DNA of 64,000 nucleotides from UBA6382 sp963617965 (GTDB lineage Bacteria > Bacteroidota > Bacteroidia > Bacteroidales > Bacteroidaceae): the NCBI GenBank assembly GCA_963617965.1, contig CAVEQO010000004.1, positions 16,457 to 80,456 of the forward strand, read 5' to 3'. The position numbers and the translations under genes are program-made. Under the pieces are notes generated by a model. That model saw only the letters and a list, made by a program, of their open reading frames with translations. It made no database searches and had not been told where the DNA came from. This document shows, one piece after another, positions 34,583 to 43,972 of the stretch. Numbering within the stretch: position 1 is the first letter of the stretch; each line of letters starts with the position of its first letter.

Positions 34583-37159
34583 ATGAAATATCTCTATCCG
34601 ATTTTAGTGTCATTGTTTTGTACTCTGAACACAGCCGCAGAGGTGAAACTTACTGCAAAGGCTCCTTCTGTCGTTTCGGTTGGAGAGCAGTTCAGATTGC
34701 AATATTCCATCAATGCCAACGTTGTTGCAGAACCGCACATACAGCCAATTCCCGGCATCCGGGTTGTCTACGGTCCTGCCATATCAACCAGCCAAAGCTA
34801 CCAGTCAATAAACGGGCATGTTTCGCAAAGTTCCTCCACATCGTTTACCTTTACCCTTGTTGCAGAAAGAGAAGGGACGTTTACTCTGCCTGATGTTACC
34901 GTCAATGTCGGAGGGAAGACCTATACGTCAAACAAAACGCGAATAAAAGCCGTAAAAACAGGAAATACAAACAAAGCGACTTCGTCAAAAAGGAGCACAG
35001 GACAACCGTATAATACCCGTGCAAACACGGTGGCTGACTATCACAAAATCAGTCCGTCGGAGCTGTATATCACAACGACCGCCAACAAGCACGAAGTGTA
35101 TGAGCAGGAACCGCTGCTTTTGTCTTACAATGTCTATACAAATCTGATGCTTGAACAACTTCAGGGTAAAATGCCGGATCTAAAGGGCTTCGTGGCAAAA
35201 GAAATCCCCCTGTCGAGGGATAAACACTTGACGGTGACGCGTCACAACGGTCGCACTACCCAGACAACGACATGGAGTCAATATGTGATGTTTCCACAAC
35301 AAAGCGGGAAACTTACAGTACCCTCTATCAAGTTTGAAGGGATTGTGGCATTCCCGGACAGGAATGTGGATCCGATAGACGCCTTTTTCTACGGTTCCAA
35401 TGTTGTTACGAGGGTGAGCCACACAGTCAACGCTCCATCCGTAAATATCACTGTAAAACCGTTGCCGGAGTCCCCCGTGGGGTTCGGCGGTGCTGTTGGT
35501 CACGGCTTTGCGATTTCGTCCAAACTCTTGACAAAGGAAATTCGTGAAAATGAAACGTTCAATCTTCAAGTTGTGATAAGCGGAACAGGCAACATTGATT
35601 TGATTTCGCCGCCGGAAGTGGACTTTCCTGCCGACTTTGAAGCCGATCCGCCTACGACAAGCACCAAAACAGAATTGACTGCAGATGGACTGACCGGGCA
35701 ATTGATCATAAATTACTCTGCCACACCAAATCACAAAGGCTCGTTTGTAATCCCTCCTGTGAAGTTGGTATATTTTGATCCCCAAGACGCAAGATACCAT
35801 ACCGTCTCAACTGGCGGAGCCATCTGTATCAACGTCAAAAAAGGCTCCCCGAATTCTTTTGCTGCAAGGCAAAGGCTCAAGAATGATGACATCAGGAACA
35901 TCCATCTTGGCAATGTCAAAACGGGCGGAAACGGTTCTTTTTGGTTTGGCACGTCATTCTGGTTGGCCAATGCGGTTCTTGTCCTCATGTTGTTGCTGCA
36001 GCCTATGGCAATACGGTCTCTTTCCAAAATAAGGAAAAGCGGGCTTTCGCTAATCGGCAGACAGGATTACGGGATGAAATTACCGCAGAGTGACGGGTTC
36101 AAGGATAATGTGCCTGAGTATTACAAGCAGTTGCTTGCCGCATTCAAACGGTTCATTGCTCTTAGAACGCACTCTTTTGGCACGGAATTGGGCAACGGCC
36201 AAGTCAAAGAACTGTTGCACCAATATGGCGTTGAAGAAAAAGACATTGCCGACAGTATGGATTTTGTTGAAAACTGCGAACGGCATACCTATGGGGCAAC
36301 AAATTCAACCTTGGCGGAAATGGACGATCAGAAACTTGTTGCCCAAGACCTTATGCAAAGGCTGAAGAAGCAATTAAGGGGAACAAAATGCAGGTTTAAC
36401 CGGCACAGACAACGTCCTGTGGGCTTGTTGCTTATTGTGCTGCTTGCATTTCTGTCGACCGGTGCGTATTGCCAGTCCAAGACAGGAGCTGACAGTCTCT
36501 ATTTGCAGCATCACTACAACGAAGCTCTGCAACAATACAGGCTATTGTTGAGAGAGAATCCCAACGCCCCTGACCTGTTGTACAATACGGGTAACTGCTA
36601 TTACAGACTGAAGAAGTTTCCTGAGGCGATTCTGTCCTATGAACGCTCCATGCGGTATAACCCTGCCGACAAAGACCTGCGTCACAATCTGACGATGGCT
36701 CGTGCTCATAGTGCCGACAAATTCTATTCGGCCGCAGATCTGGAACTGGTATATTCTTTCAATTCCTTTGCAAACGTTTTGTCTATGGATGGCTGGGCAG
36801 GTGTATCGGTGATTGCTCTGTTTGCCGCTGTTTGTTTCTGTCTTGTCTGTCGCCTGTCAAGAAAAAAAACCTTACGCAAAATATCGGCAATCGCAATAGT
36901 ATGTTCCGCAGTTTGCATTGTACTGTCAAACGTCTTCGCATACACGCAGTACCGCAGATATTCGGACAATTCAGGTGCTGTCATAATGACTGCAACACCG
37001 TTGCGGAGCACTCCAGATACCACCGGCGGGATAATGTTCACTTTGCATGGCGGCACAAAGGTGACGCTCACTGACACGACTCTGCCCACGTGGTCGGAAG
37101 TCCGACTCCCGGATGGAAGAAAAGGGTGGATTCTCAATAAAGACAAGGAAAACATTTAG
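34583..37159 (+). CDS. BatD-BatE fusion: periplasmic Ig-like protein joined to a TPR/SH3 membrane protein
   Basis: The ATG at 34583 gives 858 residues with a signal peptide (LYPILVSLFCTLNTAAE). Residues to about 440 carry BatD-type Ig-like repeats (VGEQFRLQYSIN, NETFNLQVVISGTGNIDLI). A membrane helix follows (WLANAVLVLMLLLQPM), then a cytoplasmic helical domain. A basic stretch (RLKKQLRGTKCRFNRHRQR) leads into a signal-peptide-like hydrophobic segment (about 612-630) and then BatE: TPR repeats (LLYNTGNCYYRLKKFPEAIL), two membrane helices, and a C-terminal SH3-like domain (GTKVTLTDTTLPTWSEVRLP). A start further upstream (GTG 34496) is possible but lacks a signal peptide. In B. fragilis batD and batE are separate genes. 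Confidence 0.9.
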   Translation: MKYLYPILVSLFCTLNTAAEVKLTAKAPSVVSVGEQFRLQYSINANVVAEPHIQPIPGIRVVYGPAISTSQSYQSINGHVSQSSSTSFTFTLVAEREGTFTLPDVTVNVGGKTYTSNKTRIKAVKTGNTNKATSSKRSTGQPYNTRANTVADYHKISPSELYITTTANKHEVYEQEPLLLSYNVYTNLMLEQLQGKMPDLKGFVAKEIPLSRDKHLTVTRHNGRTTQTTTWSQYVMFPQQSGKLTVPSIKFEGIVAFPDRNVDPIDAFFYGSNVVTRVSHTVNAPSVNITVKPLPESPVGFGGAVGHGFAISSKLLTKEIRENETFNLQVVISGTGNIDLISPPEVDFPADFEADPPTTSTKTELTADGLTGQLIINYSATPNHKGSFVIPPVKLVYFDPQDARYHTVSTGGAICINVKKGSPNSFAARQRLKNDDIRNIHLGNVKTGGNGSFWFGTSFWLANAVLVLMLLLQPMAIRSLSKIRKSGLSLIGRQDYGMKLPQSDGFKDNVPEYYKQLLAAFKRFIALRTHSFGTELGNGQVKELLHQYGVEEKDIADSMDFVENCERHTYGATNSTLAEMDDQKLVAQDLMQRLKKQLRGTKCRFNRHRQRPVGLLLIVLLAFLSTGAYCQSKTGADSLYLQHHYNEALQQYRLLLRENPNAPDLLYNTGNCYYRLKKFPEAILSYERSMRYNPADKDLRHNLTMARAHSADKFYSAADLELVYSFNSFANVLSMDGWAGVSVIALFAAVCFCLVCRLSRKKTLRKISAIAIVCSAVCIVLSNVFAYTQYRRYSDNSGAVIMTATPLRSTPDTTGGIMFTLHGGTKVTLTDTTLPTWSEVRLPDGRKGWILNKDKENI

Positions 37160-37186
37160 CAAGAGGTTGCATTTGGTCTTTTCTCC

Positions 37187-37681
37187 ATGGAAGAACGTAT
37201 AGACAAGGCAGTGGAACTGTTTATGAGTGGCTATGGTTGTTGCCAGAGTGTTGTTGGAGCTTTCGCTGACATGTTCGGAATGCCCCATGAACAGGCTATG
37301 GCCGTAGCTGCTGGTTTTGGTGGGGGAGTAGGGCGTATGAGAATGATGTGCGGAGCGGTTTCGGGACTCGTTATTCTGGCCGGCTTGAGCTGCGGGCAGA
37401 CCGAAGCCGATGACCGTGCCGGGAAATCACGCTGTTACAAGGTCGTGCAGGAACTGCTTGCCAAATTCAAGGAGCGCAATGGAAGCATTGTCTGTGCAGA
37501 ACTTCTTGGGCTGGAAGGTAATGTCCAGCCTACCGGGTATGTACCTGCTGAGCGCAATGCAGATTATTACAAAACACGCCCGTGTGCGGCCAAAGTGGAG
37601 TCCGCCGCACGCGTGTTTGCCGAATTTCTGAAAGAAATACAGAGAAATCCCAAGGATAGTTTGCGCACAAACAGGCAGTAG
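37187..37681 (+). CDS. C-GCAxxG-C-C family protein (predicted redox/metal protein)
   Basis: A 164-residue soluble protein of the family named after its cysteine motif: GYGCCQSVVGAF (Cys18, Cys19), MMCGAVSGLV (Cys55), LSCGQ (Cys69), SRCYK, VCAELLG and RPCAAKV. The spaced cysteines and glycine-rich helix GFGGGVGRMR suggest a metal or redox cofactor site, but no activity is established for the family. It begins 27 bp after the BatD-BatE stop, so it may be the last gene of that operon. Confidence 0.87.
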   Translation: MEERIDKAVELFMSGYGCCQSVVGAFADMFGMPHEQAMAVAAGFGGGVGRMRMMCGAVSGLVILAGLSCGQTEADDRAGKSRCYKVVQELLAKFKERNGSIVCAELLGLEGNVQPTGYVPAERNADYYKTRPCAAKVESAARVFAEFLKEIQRNPKDSLRTNRQ

Positions 37682-37787
37682 GGAGAGCGGTGCAATTGTT
37701 GTCGGTATAAAAGGAGGCAAGAGCACTTTTTTACTTTGGCTGAATAGTTACTGCTCAAAAGATTAATGGCATGTCGTTGAGTTTAAG

Positions 37788-37795
37788 TAATTTTG
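37788..37795 (+). promoter_or_regulatory. hpt: -7 box of hpt
   Basis: Exact TAATTTTG 33 bp before the hpt start codon. The nearest TTG is too close (8 bp) to be the -33 element. Confidence 0.45.
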
Positions 37796-37828
37796 CAAGG
37801 GAAATAAACGAAAAGGCGGAAAACGGCA

Positions 37829-38380
37829 ATGAACGATCCCGAAACAATAGAATTGCAGGGCAGATTTTTTGAACGGATGATAAGTGCCAGGGAAATAAAC
37901 GAGAAAGTTATTTCTCTGGCCCGGCAACTCAAGGCTGACTTCGGTGAAGGGGAAATCCCGCTGTTTGTATGCATACTGAAAGGCTCGTTTGTTTTTGCCG
38001 GCGATTTGATAAGGGCCTATGATGGACTTTGCGAGGTTGAGTTTGTGAGACTGACTTCTTATGAAGGCACAAGATCAACGGGCAGCGTAAAAATGGCGTT
38101 GGGCATGGATTTCAGAAAGCTGAAAGGACGCCGGGTAGTTGTTCTTGAGGACATTGTTGACACGGGACTTACGATGCGAAGCCTTTTGGATGAGTTGCAG
38201 ACCTATGCACCCAGGACGTTGGATGTGGCAACGCTGTTTATGAAACCGGACAAACTTTGCTGTGATATTGCCGTGAGGTACCGTTGCTTTGACATTCCAG
38301 ATATGTTTGTTGTGGGCTATGGACTGGACTGCGATGAAAAATATCGGAATTTACCTGCCATATATATATTGAAGGAATAG
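37829..38380 (+). CDS. hpt: Hypoxanthine phosphoribosyltransferase
   Basis: Purine salvage: hypoxanthine or guanine plus PRPP to IMP or GMP. The 183-residue protein has FVCILKGSFVFAGDL near residue 47, the flexible-loop SYEGTRSTGSVK, the PRPP-binding VVVLEDIVDTGLTM and the C-terminal VVGYGLDCDEKYRNLP. Its length is normal. adk follows after 22 bp, placing two nucleotide enzymes together. Confidence 0.96.
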   Translation: MNDPETIELQGRFFERMISAREINEKVISLARQLKADFGEGEIPLFVCILKGSFVFAGDLIRAYDGLCEVEFVRLTSYEGTRSTGSVKMALGMDFRKLKGRRVVVLEDIVDTGLTMRSLLDELQTYAPRTLDVATLFMKPDKLCCDIAVRYRCFDIPDMFVVGYGLDCDEKYRNLPAIYILKE

Positions 38381-38402
38381 AAGACTTAAATCAGTTGAAA
38401 TA

Positions 38403-38984
38403 ATGAAAAACATAGTTATTTTTGGTGCTCCGGGAAGTGGCAAGGGCACCTACAGTGATGAGATAGTAAGGAAATATCACATGAGCCATATCTCAACAGG
38501 CGACCTGTTGCGCAATGAAATAAAAAAATCATCGGAGCTTGGTAAGACTGCAAAAAATTACATTGACAATGGTCAACTTATCCCAGACGGTCTGATGATT
38601 GACATATTGTCAAAAGAGTACGATGCACAGCCTGCAGGCACGGGTGTTATATTTGACGGCTTTCCGCGCACTATAGCTCAGGCCGAAGCATTGAAGAAAA
38701 TGCTTGAAGACAGGAATGATGATATGGGAATAATGATAGAACTGGTAGTAGACGAGCATACTCTGATGGAAAGACTGCTCAACAGGGCCAAAGAACAAGG
38801 ACGGGCAGATGACAATGAGGAAACCATAAAAAAGAGATTTGATGTATACCATAACCAAACCGCCCCTTTGGCTGAATGGTTTGAAAAAGAAGGCATCCGC
38901 CACGCCTTTTACTGGAAAGAAAACCCAAGTAAGGAGCTTATGCTTGATGCCATTTTCAAGATCATTGATGCTGTGAATGCCTGA
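38403..38984 (+). CDS. adk: Adenylate kinase
   Basis: Interconverts ATP, ADP and AMP. The 193-residue protein has the P-loop GAPGSGKGT (residues 8-16), the AMP site STGDLLRNEI and FDGFPRT. The LID is short and non-zinc (RAKEQGRADDNEETIKKRF), as in small-type adenylate kinases. It lies between hpt and obgE on the same strand. Confidence 0.97.
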   Translation: MKNIVIFGAPGSGKGTYSDEIVRKYHMSHISTGDLLRNEIKKSSELGKTAKNYIDNGQLIPDGLMIDILSKEYDAQPAGTGVIFDGFPRTIAQAEALKKMLEDRNDDMGIMIELVVDEHTLMERLLNRAKEQGRADDNEETIKKRFDVYHNQTAPLAEWFEKEGIRHAFYWKENPSKELMLDAIFKIIDAVNA

Positions 38985-39042
38985 ATGTCCAACAGGTGTG
39001 GTTCCGTCTCAATATGTCGTACACAGGTAAAACCGATTTTCA

Positions 39043-40197
39043 ATGGAGTCCAATTTCGTTGACTATGTGAAGATATTGTGTCGCTCCGGAAAAGGAGGCC
39101 GGGGAAGTATGCATATGCATAGGGCAAAATATCAGCCGAACGGCGGTCCCGATGGGGGAAACGGCGGAAGAGGGGGGCATGTGTTCCTGCGTGGAAACCG
39201 TAACTATTGGACTTTGCTGCACTTGAGATACGAGCGTCATGTGTTTGCCGGCAATGGAGGCAACGGGGGAGACTGTTGCTCTACGGGCGCAAAAGGAGAA
39301 GACAGATACATAGATGTGCCGTGTGGTACAGTGGCCTACAATGCTGAAACGGGGGAGTATATTTGTGACGTTGTTGAAGACGGGCAGTCGGTAATGTTGT
39401 TGAAAGGAGGTCGGGGCGGACTTGGTAACAAGGAATTTGCCACACCGACAAACAAAGCTCCAAGATATGCACAACCGGGTGAGCCCATGCAGGAACTTAA
39501 CATAGTTTTGCAACTGAAACTGCTTGCCGATGTCGGACTTGTGGGCTTTCCTAATGCCGGAAAGAGCACGCTCTTGAGCAACATATCTGCGGCAAAGCCG
39601 AAAATAGCAAACTATCCGTTCACTACACTTGAGCCGTCGCTCGGCATAGTACCGTATCGCGACGGGAAATCGTTTGTCGTGGCAGACATTCCGGGAATAA
39701 TTGAAGGGGCAAGCGAGGGAAAAGGCATAGGGCTGAGATTTCTGCGCCATATAGAACGTAATTCAATTCTGTTGTTTCTGGTTGACTGCGAAGAGCCGGA
39801 TATAAAGAAATCATACGAGGTTCTCCTCAACGAGCTGAAGCAGTTTAACCCGGAAATCCTTGACAAAAAAAGAATACTTGCCATCACAAAGTGCGATCTC
39901 ATAGACGAAGAACTTAAAGACTTGCTCAAACAGGATCTTCCGGATGATGTCCCCACGGTGTTCATATCAGCACCGATGCAGGAAGGAATAACGGAACTCA
40001 AGGATTTGATATGGAAAGAACTTAACAGTGAAAGCAACAAAATAGCCATGTCGGCAGGTGCGGCAGACTCACTGGTTCACCGCAATATGGACGTGAAGAC
40101 CCTTTCTGCGGACTTTGCGGGATGGGACGAAGACGAAAGCATCGACGACTTGACTGCCGAAGACATTGATGAAGACGACATAATCTACATTGATTGA
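39043..40197 (+). CDS. obgE: Obg family GTPase
   Basis: Ribosome-associated GTPase involved in 50S maturation and stress control. The N-terminal glycine-rich Obg fold spans residues 1-158 (CRSGKGGRGSMHMHRAK, PDGGNGGRGGHVFLRG). The G domain then has GFPNAGKSTLL (G1), NYPFTTLEP (G2), DIPGIIEGASEG (G3), TKCDLID (G4) and ISAPMQEG (G5). An acidic C-terminal tail ends at residue 384. It follows adk by 58 bp and precedes pgeF by 30 bp. Confidence 0.97.
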   Translation: MESNFVDYVKILCRSGKGGRGSMHMHRAKYQPNGGPDGGNGGRGGHVFLRGNRNYWTLLHLRYERHVFAGNGGNGGDCCSTGAKGEDRYIDVPCGTVAYNAETGEYICDVVEDGQSVMLLKGGRGGLGNKEFATPTNKAPRYAQPGEPMQELNIVLQLKLLADVGLVGFPNAGKSTLLSNISAAKPKIANYPFTTLEPSLGIVPYRDGKSFVVADIPGIIEGASEGKGIGLRFLRHIERNSILLFLVDCEEPDIKKSYEVLLNELKQFNPEILDKKRILAITKCDLIDEELKDLLKQDLPDDVPTVFISAPMQEGITELKDLIWKELNSESNKIAMSAGAADSLVHRNMDVKTLSADFAGWDEDESIDDLTAEDIDEDDIIYID

Positions 40198-40227
40198 AAA
40201 GGTTTGGACGTAACCGGAAAATGATTT

Positions 40228-41019
40228 ATGGCAATTGTTCATCCTGCAATTCTGACATACAATATTTCGCCTGAAGTTGAGGCTTTTTCCACACAAAGGA
40301 ACGGGATAGGGGTTAGCGAGGGTACCTATGGCAGTTTCAATGTCAGTCCCTATTGTAACGACAAGGAAGAACACGTAAGGGCGAATCTGACCATATTGGC
40401 AGGAATTCTGGGATTGCCCGTGGAAACGATTCTGTTGCCGCATCAGACACACGGAGTTCAATGCAAGACGATAACAGGGGATTTTTTCGGGTTTTCTGCC
40501 GGCGAGCAAAGGAGGTTTCTGGATAATACCGATGCTCTTGTCACGTCTTTGCCGGGAGTGTGCATAGGAGTAACCACGGCAGATTGTGTTCCAGTTCTTC
40601 TGTTTGACAGAAAACGGAAGACCACGGCAGCAATACATGCGGGATGGCGCGGAACGGCAGGGCACATCGTGCGCAGTACGGTTGAAAAGTTGCAGTCGTG
40701 TTTTCGGTGCAGGCCGGAAGACATTGTGGCGGTTCTGGGCCCGTCAATAAGCAAAAGGGCTTTTGAGGTGGGTCAGGAAACTTACGATACGTTCAGGGAA
40801 AACGGTTTCAACATGCCGCTTATTGCAGAAAATATTTCTGGGAAGTGGCACATTGACCTTTGGCAGGCTAACAAATCAGAATTGTTGGAAGCAGGAGTCG
40901 CAGACTGCAATATCACCGTATGTGGGATATGTACATATTCCAACTTCCGCAACTTCTTCTCTGCACGTCGCCTTTCTGTCAACTGTGGCAGAATTTATAC
41001 GGGAATCGTGATGAAATGA
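40228..41019 (+). CDS. pgeF: Peptidoglycan editing factor PgeF (YfiH/multicopper-laccase-fold hydrolase)
   Basis: Hydrolase of the YfiH family. The E. coli member removes mis-incorporated L-Ser from UDP-MurNAc; others act as purine nucleoside enzymes. The 263-residue protein keeps the metal site: HQTHGV, TADCVPVLLFD and HAGWRGTAGHIV supply the His-Cys-His set. The C-terminal CGICTYSNFRNFFSARR is also typical. It is the last gene of hpt-adk-obgE-pgeF and converges on dnaB with 45 bp between stops. Confidence 0.93.
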   Translation: MAIVHPAILTYNISPEVEAFSTQRNGIGVSEGTYGSFNVSPYCNDKEEHVRANLTILAGILGLPVETILLPHQTHGVQCKTITGDFFGFSAGEQRRFLDNTDALVTSLPGVCIGVTTADCVPVLLFDRKRKTTAAIHAGWRGTAGHIVRSTVEKLQSCFRCRPEDIVAVLGPSISKRAFEVGQETYDTFRENGFNMPLIAENISGKWHIDLWQANKSELLEAGVADCNITVCGICTYSNFRNFFSARRLSVNCGRIYTGIVMK

Positions 41020-41064
41020 TGCGAAGACTTTCGCCGTTGGTTTGCCTGTAACTTGTTTTCCGGA

Positions 41065-42594
41065 TCAATAAGGAGGAATGTCATCATGAGGATATCCGTT
41101 GCCCAAAGGGTCATTGTCCGTGGGTGGTAGCAAGTCGTTCTCGCTATCGGCAGAAGCGGTCATTGCCGTATTCTGTGGGTTGTCGCTCCCGTAGATGGAG
41201 CTCCCACTGTGTATGTCGTCGTCAAGATTCATGAAACGGGTATGTTGTGCCTTGAATCTGAGCAACACGATGCCCACTTCTCCGTTTCGGTGTTTTCCTA
41301 TTATGATCTCGGCTTTGCCCTTATAGTCCTGTCCTTCGCTTCCTTCATAGATCTTGTAGTATTCGGGACGGTGTATGAAGCATACGATGTCGGCATCTTG
41401 CTCGATGGCTCCGGATTCACGCAGGTCGCTGAGTTGGGGCCGCTTCCCCTCTTCACCATCTCTCTTGTCTACTCCTCGGTTCAGCTGTGACAGGGCAATG
41501 ATGGGAATGTCAAGTTCCTTTGCAAGCGATTTCAGTCCGCGGCTTATATGGGAGACTTCTTCCTGCCTGTTCCCGAACTTTATGCCCGATGCGGTCATTA
41601 GCTGAAGGTAGTCAATCATGATTATCTGTACACCGTGTTCTGCGACAAGCCGCCGGGCTTTGGTGCGCAGTTCAAAAATTGACAACGATGAGGTGTCGTC
41701 CACATAGAGCGGAGCATCATAGAGTTCGCCGATTTTGGAATCGAGCTGTGCCCATTCATATGGTTCCAGAAATCCGCTTCTGAGTTTGTCGGCATCAAGT
41801 TCGCAAACGTTGGACACCATACGCTTGACAAGTTGGTCGTTGCTCATCTCAAGGCTGAAGAATGCCATCGGGATGCGTTGCGTTACGGCAATATTTCTTG
41901 CCATGGAGAGGGCAAAAGCCGTTTTTCCCATTGCAGGTCGTGCAGCAATGATGATGAGGTCAGACTTCTGCCAACCGCTCGTCTTTTTATCCAGCTTGTG
42001 GAAGAGTGTAGGGATTCCTGAAAGCCCGCCTTTGTTTTCGGCAGCTTTCTTTATTGACTCCCTCACGCTGTTTATGATGGGGTTTATTTGGGTAAAATCT
42101 TTGCGTTGGCTGTGCTCGCTGATTTTATAGAGTTTTTCCTGGGCTTTCTGCAACAGGTCTTCGGAGTCTACCGTATCATCGAAGGCATCGGTTTGGACTT
42201 CGCTGGAACACGAGATTAGCTGTCGTTTGATATATTTCTCTGCAATGACCTCTGCATAATACCTTATTCCTACTGAACCTGTTGCATCTCTTAACAACTC
42301 GCTAAGATATACCATGCCGCCGGCTTTGTTCAGGTCGCCCCGCTTCTCCAACCGGTCTTTGACGGCCAAAGCGTCAAAAGGCTTGTCGTTTGATGCAAGA
42401 TCCCGTATGGCTTCGTAAATCAGCTGGTGTTTTTTGTCGTAGAAACTGTCTGGTACAAGAATGTCGGTGATATTGTCATATCCGCTCTCGTCGACCATAA
42501 GAGACCCCAGAACAGACTTTTCCATTTCCATGGCTTGAGGGGGAATGCGTGTGAGCAGTTGGTCTGACGATATTTTTTTTTGTGGTGTAGGCAT
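41065..42594 (-). CDS. dnaB: Replicative DNA helicase
   Basis: Hexameric helicase of the replication fork. The 509-residue protein has the N-terminal DnaB domain (AMEMEKSVLGSLMVDES), a linker, and the RecA-type C-terminal domain. That domain has Walker A AARPAMGKTAFAL, Walker B IIMIDYLQLM, ISRGLKSLAKEL, LSQLNRGVDKR and LRESGAIEQDAD. The C-terminal 45 residues form an acidic, Ser/Asp-rich tail. No intein or insertion is seen. It starts 20 bp after the dipeptidase gene, so it may be read from the same transcript. Confidence 0.97.
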   Translation of the reverse strand: MPTPQKKISSDQLLTRIPPQAMEMEKSVLGSLMVDESGYDNITDILVPDSFYDKKHQLIYEAIRDLASNDKPFDALAVKDRLEKRGDLNKAGGMVYLSELLRDATGSVGIRYYAEVIAEKYIKRQLISCSSEVQTDAFDDTVDSEDLLQKAQEKLYKISEHSQRKDFTQINPIINSVRESIKKAAENKGGLSGIPTLFHKLDKKTSGWQKSDLIIIAARPAMGKTAFALSMARNIAVTQRIPMAFFSLEMSNDQLVKRMVSNVCELDADKLRSGFLEPYEWAQLDSKIGELYDAPLYVDDTSSLSIFELRTKARRLVAEHGVQIIMIDYLQLMTASGIKFGNRQEEVSHISRGLKSLAKELDIPIIALSQLNRGVDKRDGEEGKRPQLSDLRESGAIEQDADIVCFIHRPEYYKIYEGSEGQDYKGKAEIIIGKHRNGEVGIVLLRFKAQHTRFMNLDDDIHSGSSIYGSDNPQNTAMTASADSENDLLPPTDNDPLGNGYPHDDIPPY

Positions 42595-42614
42595 ATGTGT
42601 TTTGACTGTTGGAC

Positions 42615-43970
42615 TTAATTAAAATTAAGGTAGAACTCCGTTACGGCTTCTATGCCCTTGAACATGATTTCCAAGGGCATGTTCTCGTTGGGAGAGTGGA
42701 TGGCATTGCTTTCCAGTCCGAACCCCATTAGAACGGTTTTTATTCCGAGAATACGCTCAAAATCGCTGATGATAGGGATGCTTCCGCCACGTCTGACAGC
42801 AAGGGGCTTTTTGCCGAACGCCTTCTCAAAACCTGTCTCCGCAGCTTTGTAGGCAGGCAGGTCTATAGGGCATACATACCCGTCTCCACCGTGCATGGGC
42901 TTGACATCAAGGCTGACACAGTCCGGAACTACGCTTCTGAGGTAGTCGGCAAACAACTGTGATATTGTGGCATGGTCTTGGTGTGGCACCAATCGGCAAC
43001 TCACTTTTGCATACGCCTTGCTCGGCAAGACGGTTTTGGCTCCTTCGCCGGTATATCCGCCCCAAATGCCGCAAATGTCAAACGAAGGTCTGCAGCTGTT
43101 CCTTTCAAGCGTAGAGTAGCCTTCTTCTCCGCACAAAGCCTTTACCCCGATTGCCTGCATATATTTTTTTTCGTCAAAAGGAATATGGCGTATCATGTCG
43201 CGTTCGTTGGGCGAAATCTCCTCTACGTCTTCATAGAATCCGGGAACGGAAATTCTCCCACGCTCGTCAACCACCTTGCTTAATATGTCGCACAGAATGT
43301 TTATCGGATTGGCTACCGCCCCGCCGAAATGGCCGGAATGGAGGTCTCGGTTGGGGCCGGTGACTTCTATCTGCCAATAGGCCAACCCTCTGAGCCCAAC
43401 TGTCAGCGAAGGAAGATCCTCGCCGAGCATGCTGGTGTCGCTTACCAGAATGATGTCGGCTTTCAGCATATTCTTGTGGGTTTTGAGAAATTTGTTCAGG
43501 CTCGGGCTTCCGATTTCCTCTTCTCCCTCGAAAATGAATTTCACGTTGTGCCTCAGTTTTCGTTGCTCGACAAGGTACTTGAATGCGGTGGCTTGTATGA
43601 TAGCCTGTCCCTTGTCGTCGTCTGCGCCGCGCGCCCATATTTTCCCGTCTCTTATTTCTGGCTTGAACGGATCCGACTTCCATTGTCCGACGGGGTCGAC
43701 AGGCATCACGTCATAATGGGAGTATACGAGAATGGTTTTTGCGTTGTCGGCAATGTGTTTTTCCGCAAAAACCAGAGGGTTGCCATCGCTTTGCATGACT
43801 TCCGCCTTGTCTGCTCCATACGAAAGCAACAGTTCTTTCCATCTTTCAGCACACTTCTGTATGTCCTTTTTATGAACGGAGTCTGAACTTATGCTCGGTA
43901 TCTCTATCAGACTGAAGAGATCCTCCAGTATTTGTTTTTTGTTTTTGTCGGTGTATTCCTTGATATCCAT
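42615..43970 (-). CDS. M20 family metallodipeptidase
   Basis: Zinc-dependent dipeptidase of the CNDP/PepV-like M20 group, cytoplasmic. The 451-residue protein contains VYSHYDVMPVDP (metal His and Asp), GADDDKGQ, the catalytic FEGEEEIGSP and DLHSGHFGGAVANP of the dimerisation lid, with a C-terminal metal His in ESNAIHSPNE. It begins 2 bp after the OPT transporter stop, which supports import and cleavage of small peptides as one pathway. Confidence 0.93.
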   Translation of the reverse strand: MDIKEYTDKNKKQILEDLFSLIEIPSISSDSVHKKDIQKCAERWKELLLSYGADKAEVMQSDGNPLVFAEKHIADNAKTILVYSHYDVMPVDPVGQWKSDPFKPEIRDGKIWARGADDDKGQAIIQATAFKYLVEQRKLRHNVKFIFEGEEEIGSPSLNKFLKTHKNMLKADIILVSDTSMLGEDLPSLTVGLRGLAYWQIEVTGPNRDLHSGHFGGAVANPINILCDILSKVVDERGRISVPGFYEDVEEISPNERDMIRHIPFDEKKYMQAIGVKALCGEEGYSTLERNSCRPSFDICGIWGGYTGEGAKTVLPSKAYAKVSCRLVPHQDHATISQLFADYLRSVVPDCVSLDVKPMHGGDGYVCPIDLPAYKAAETGFEKAFGKKPLAVRRGGSIPIISDFERILGIKTVLMGFGLESNAIHSPNENMPLEIMFKGIEAVTEFYLNFN

Positions 43971-43972
43971 AT

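Noticed and set aside
36388..36399. ATG-CAG-GTT-TAA in another frame at the BatD-BatE join, as a possible separate start
   Set aside because: It stops after three codons and is out of frame, so it cannot yield an independent BatE.
42614..42629. AT-rich palindrome CTTAATT-AA-AATTAAG at the dipeptidase stop
   Set aside because: Composed of the terminal Asn/Phe codons and the stop; short AT palindromes are expected by chance.
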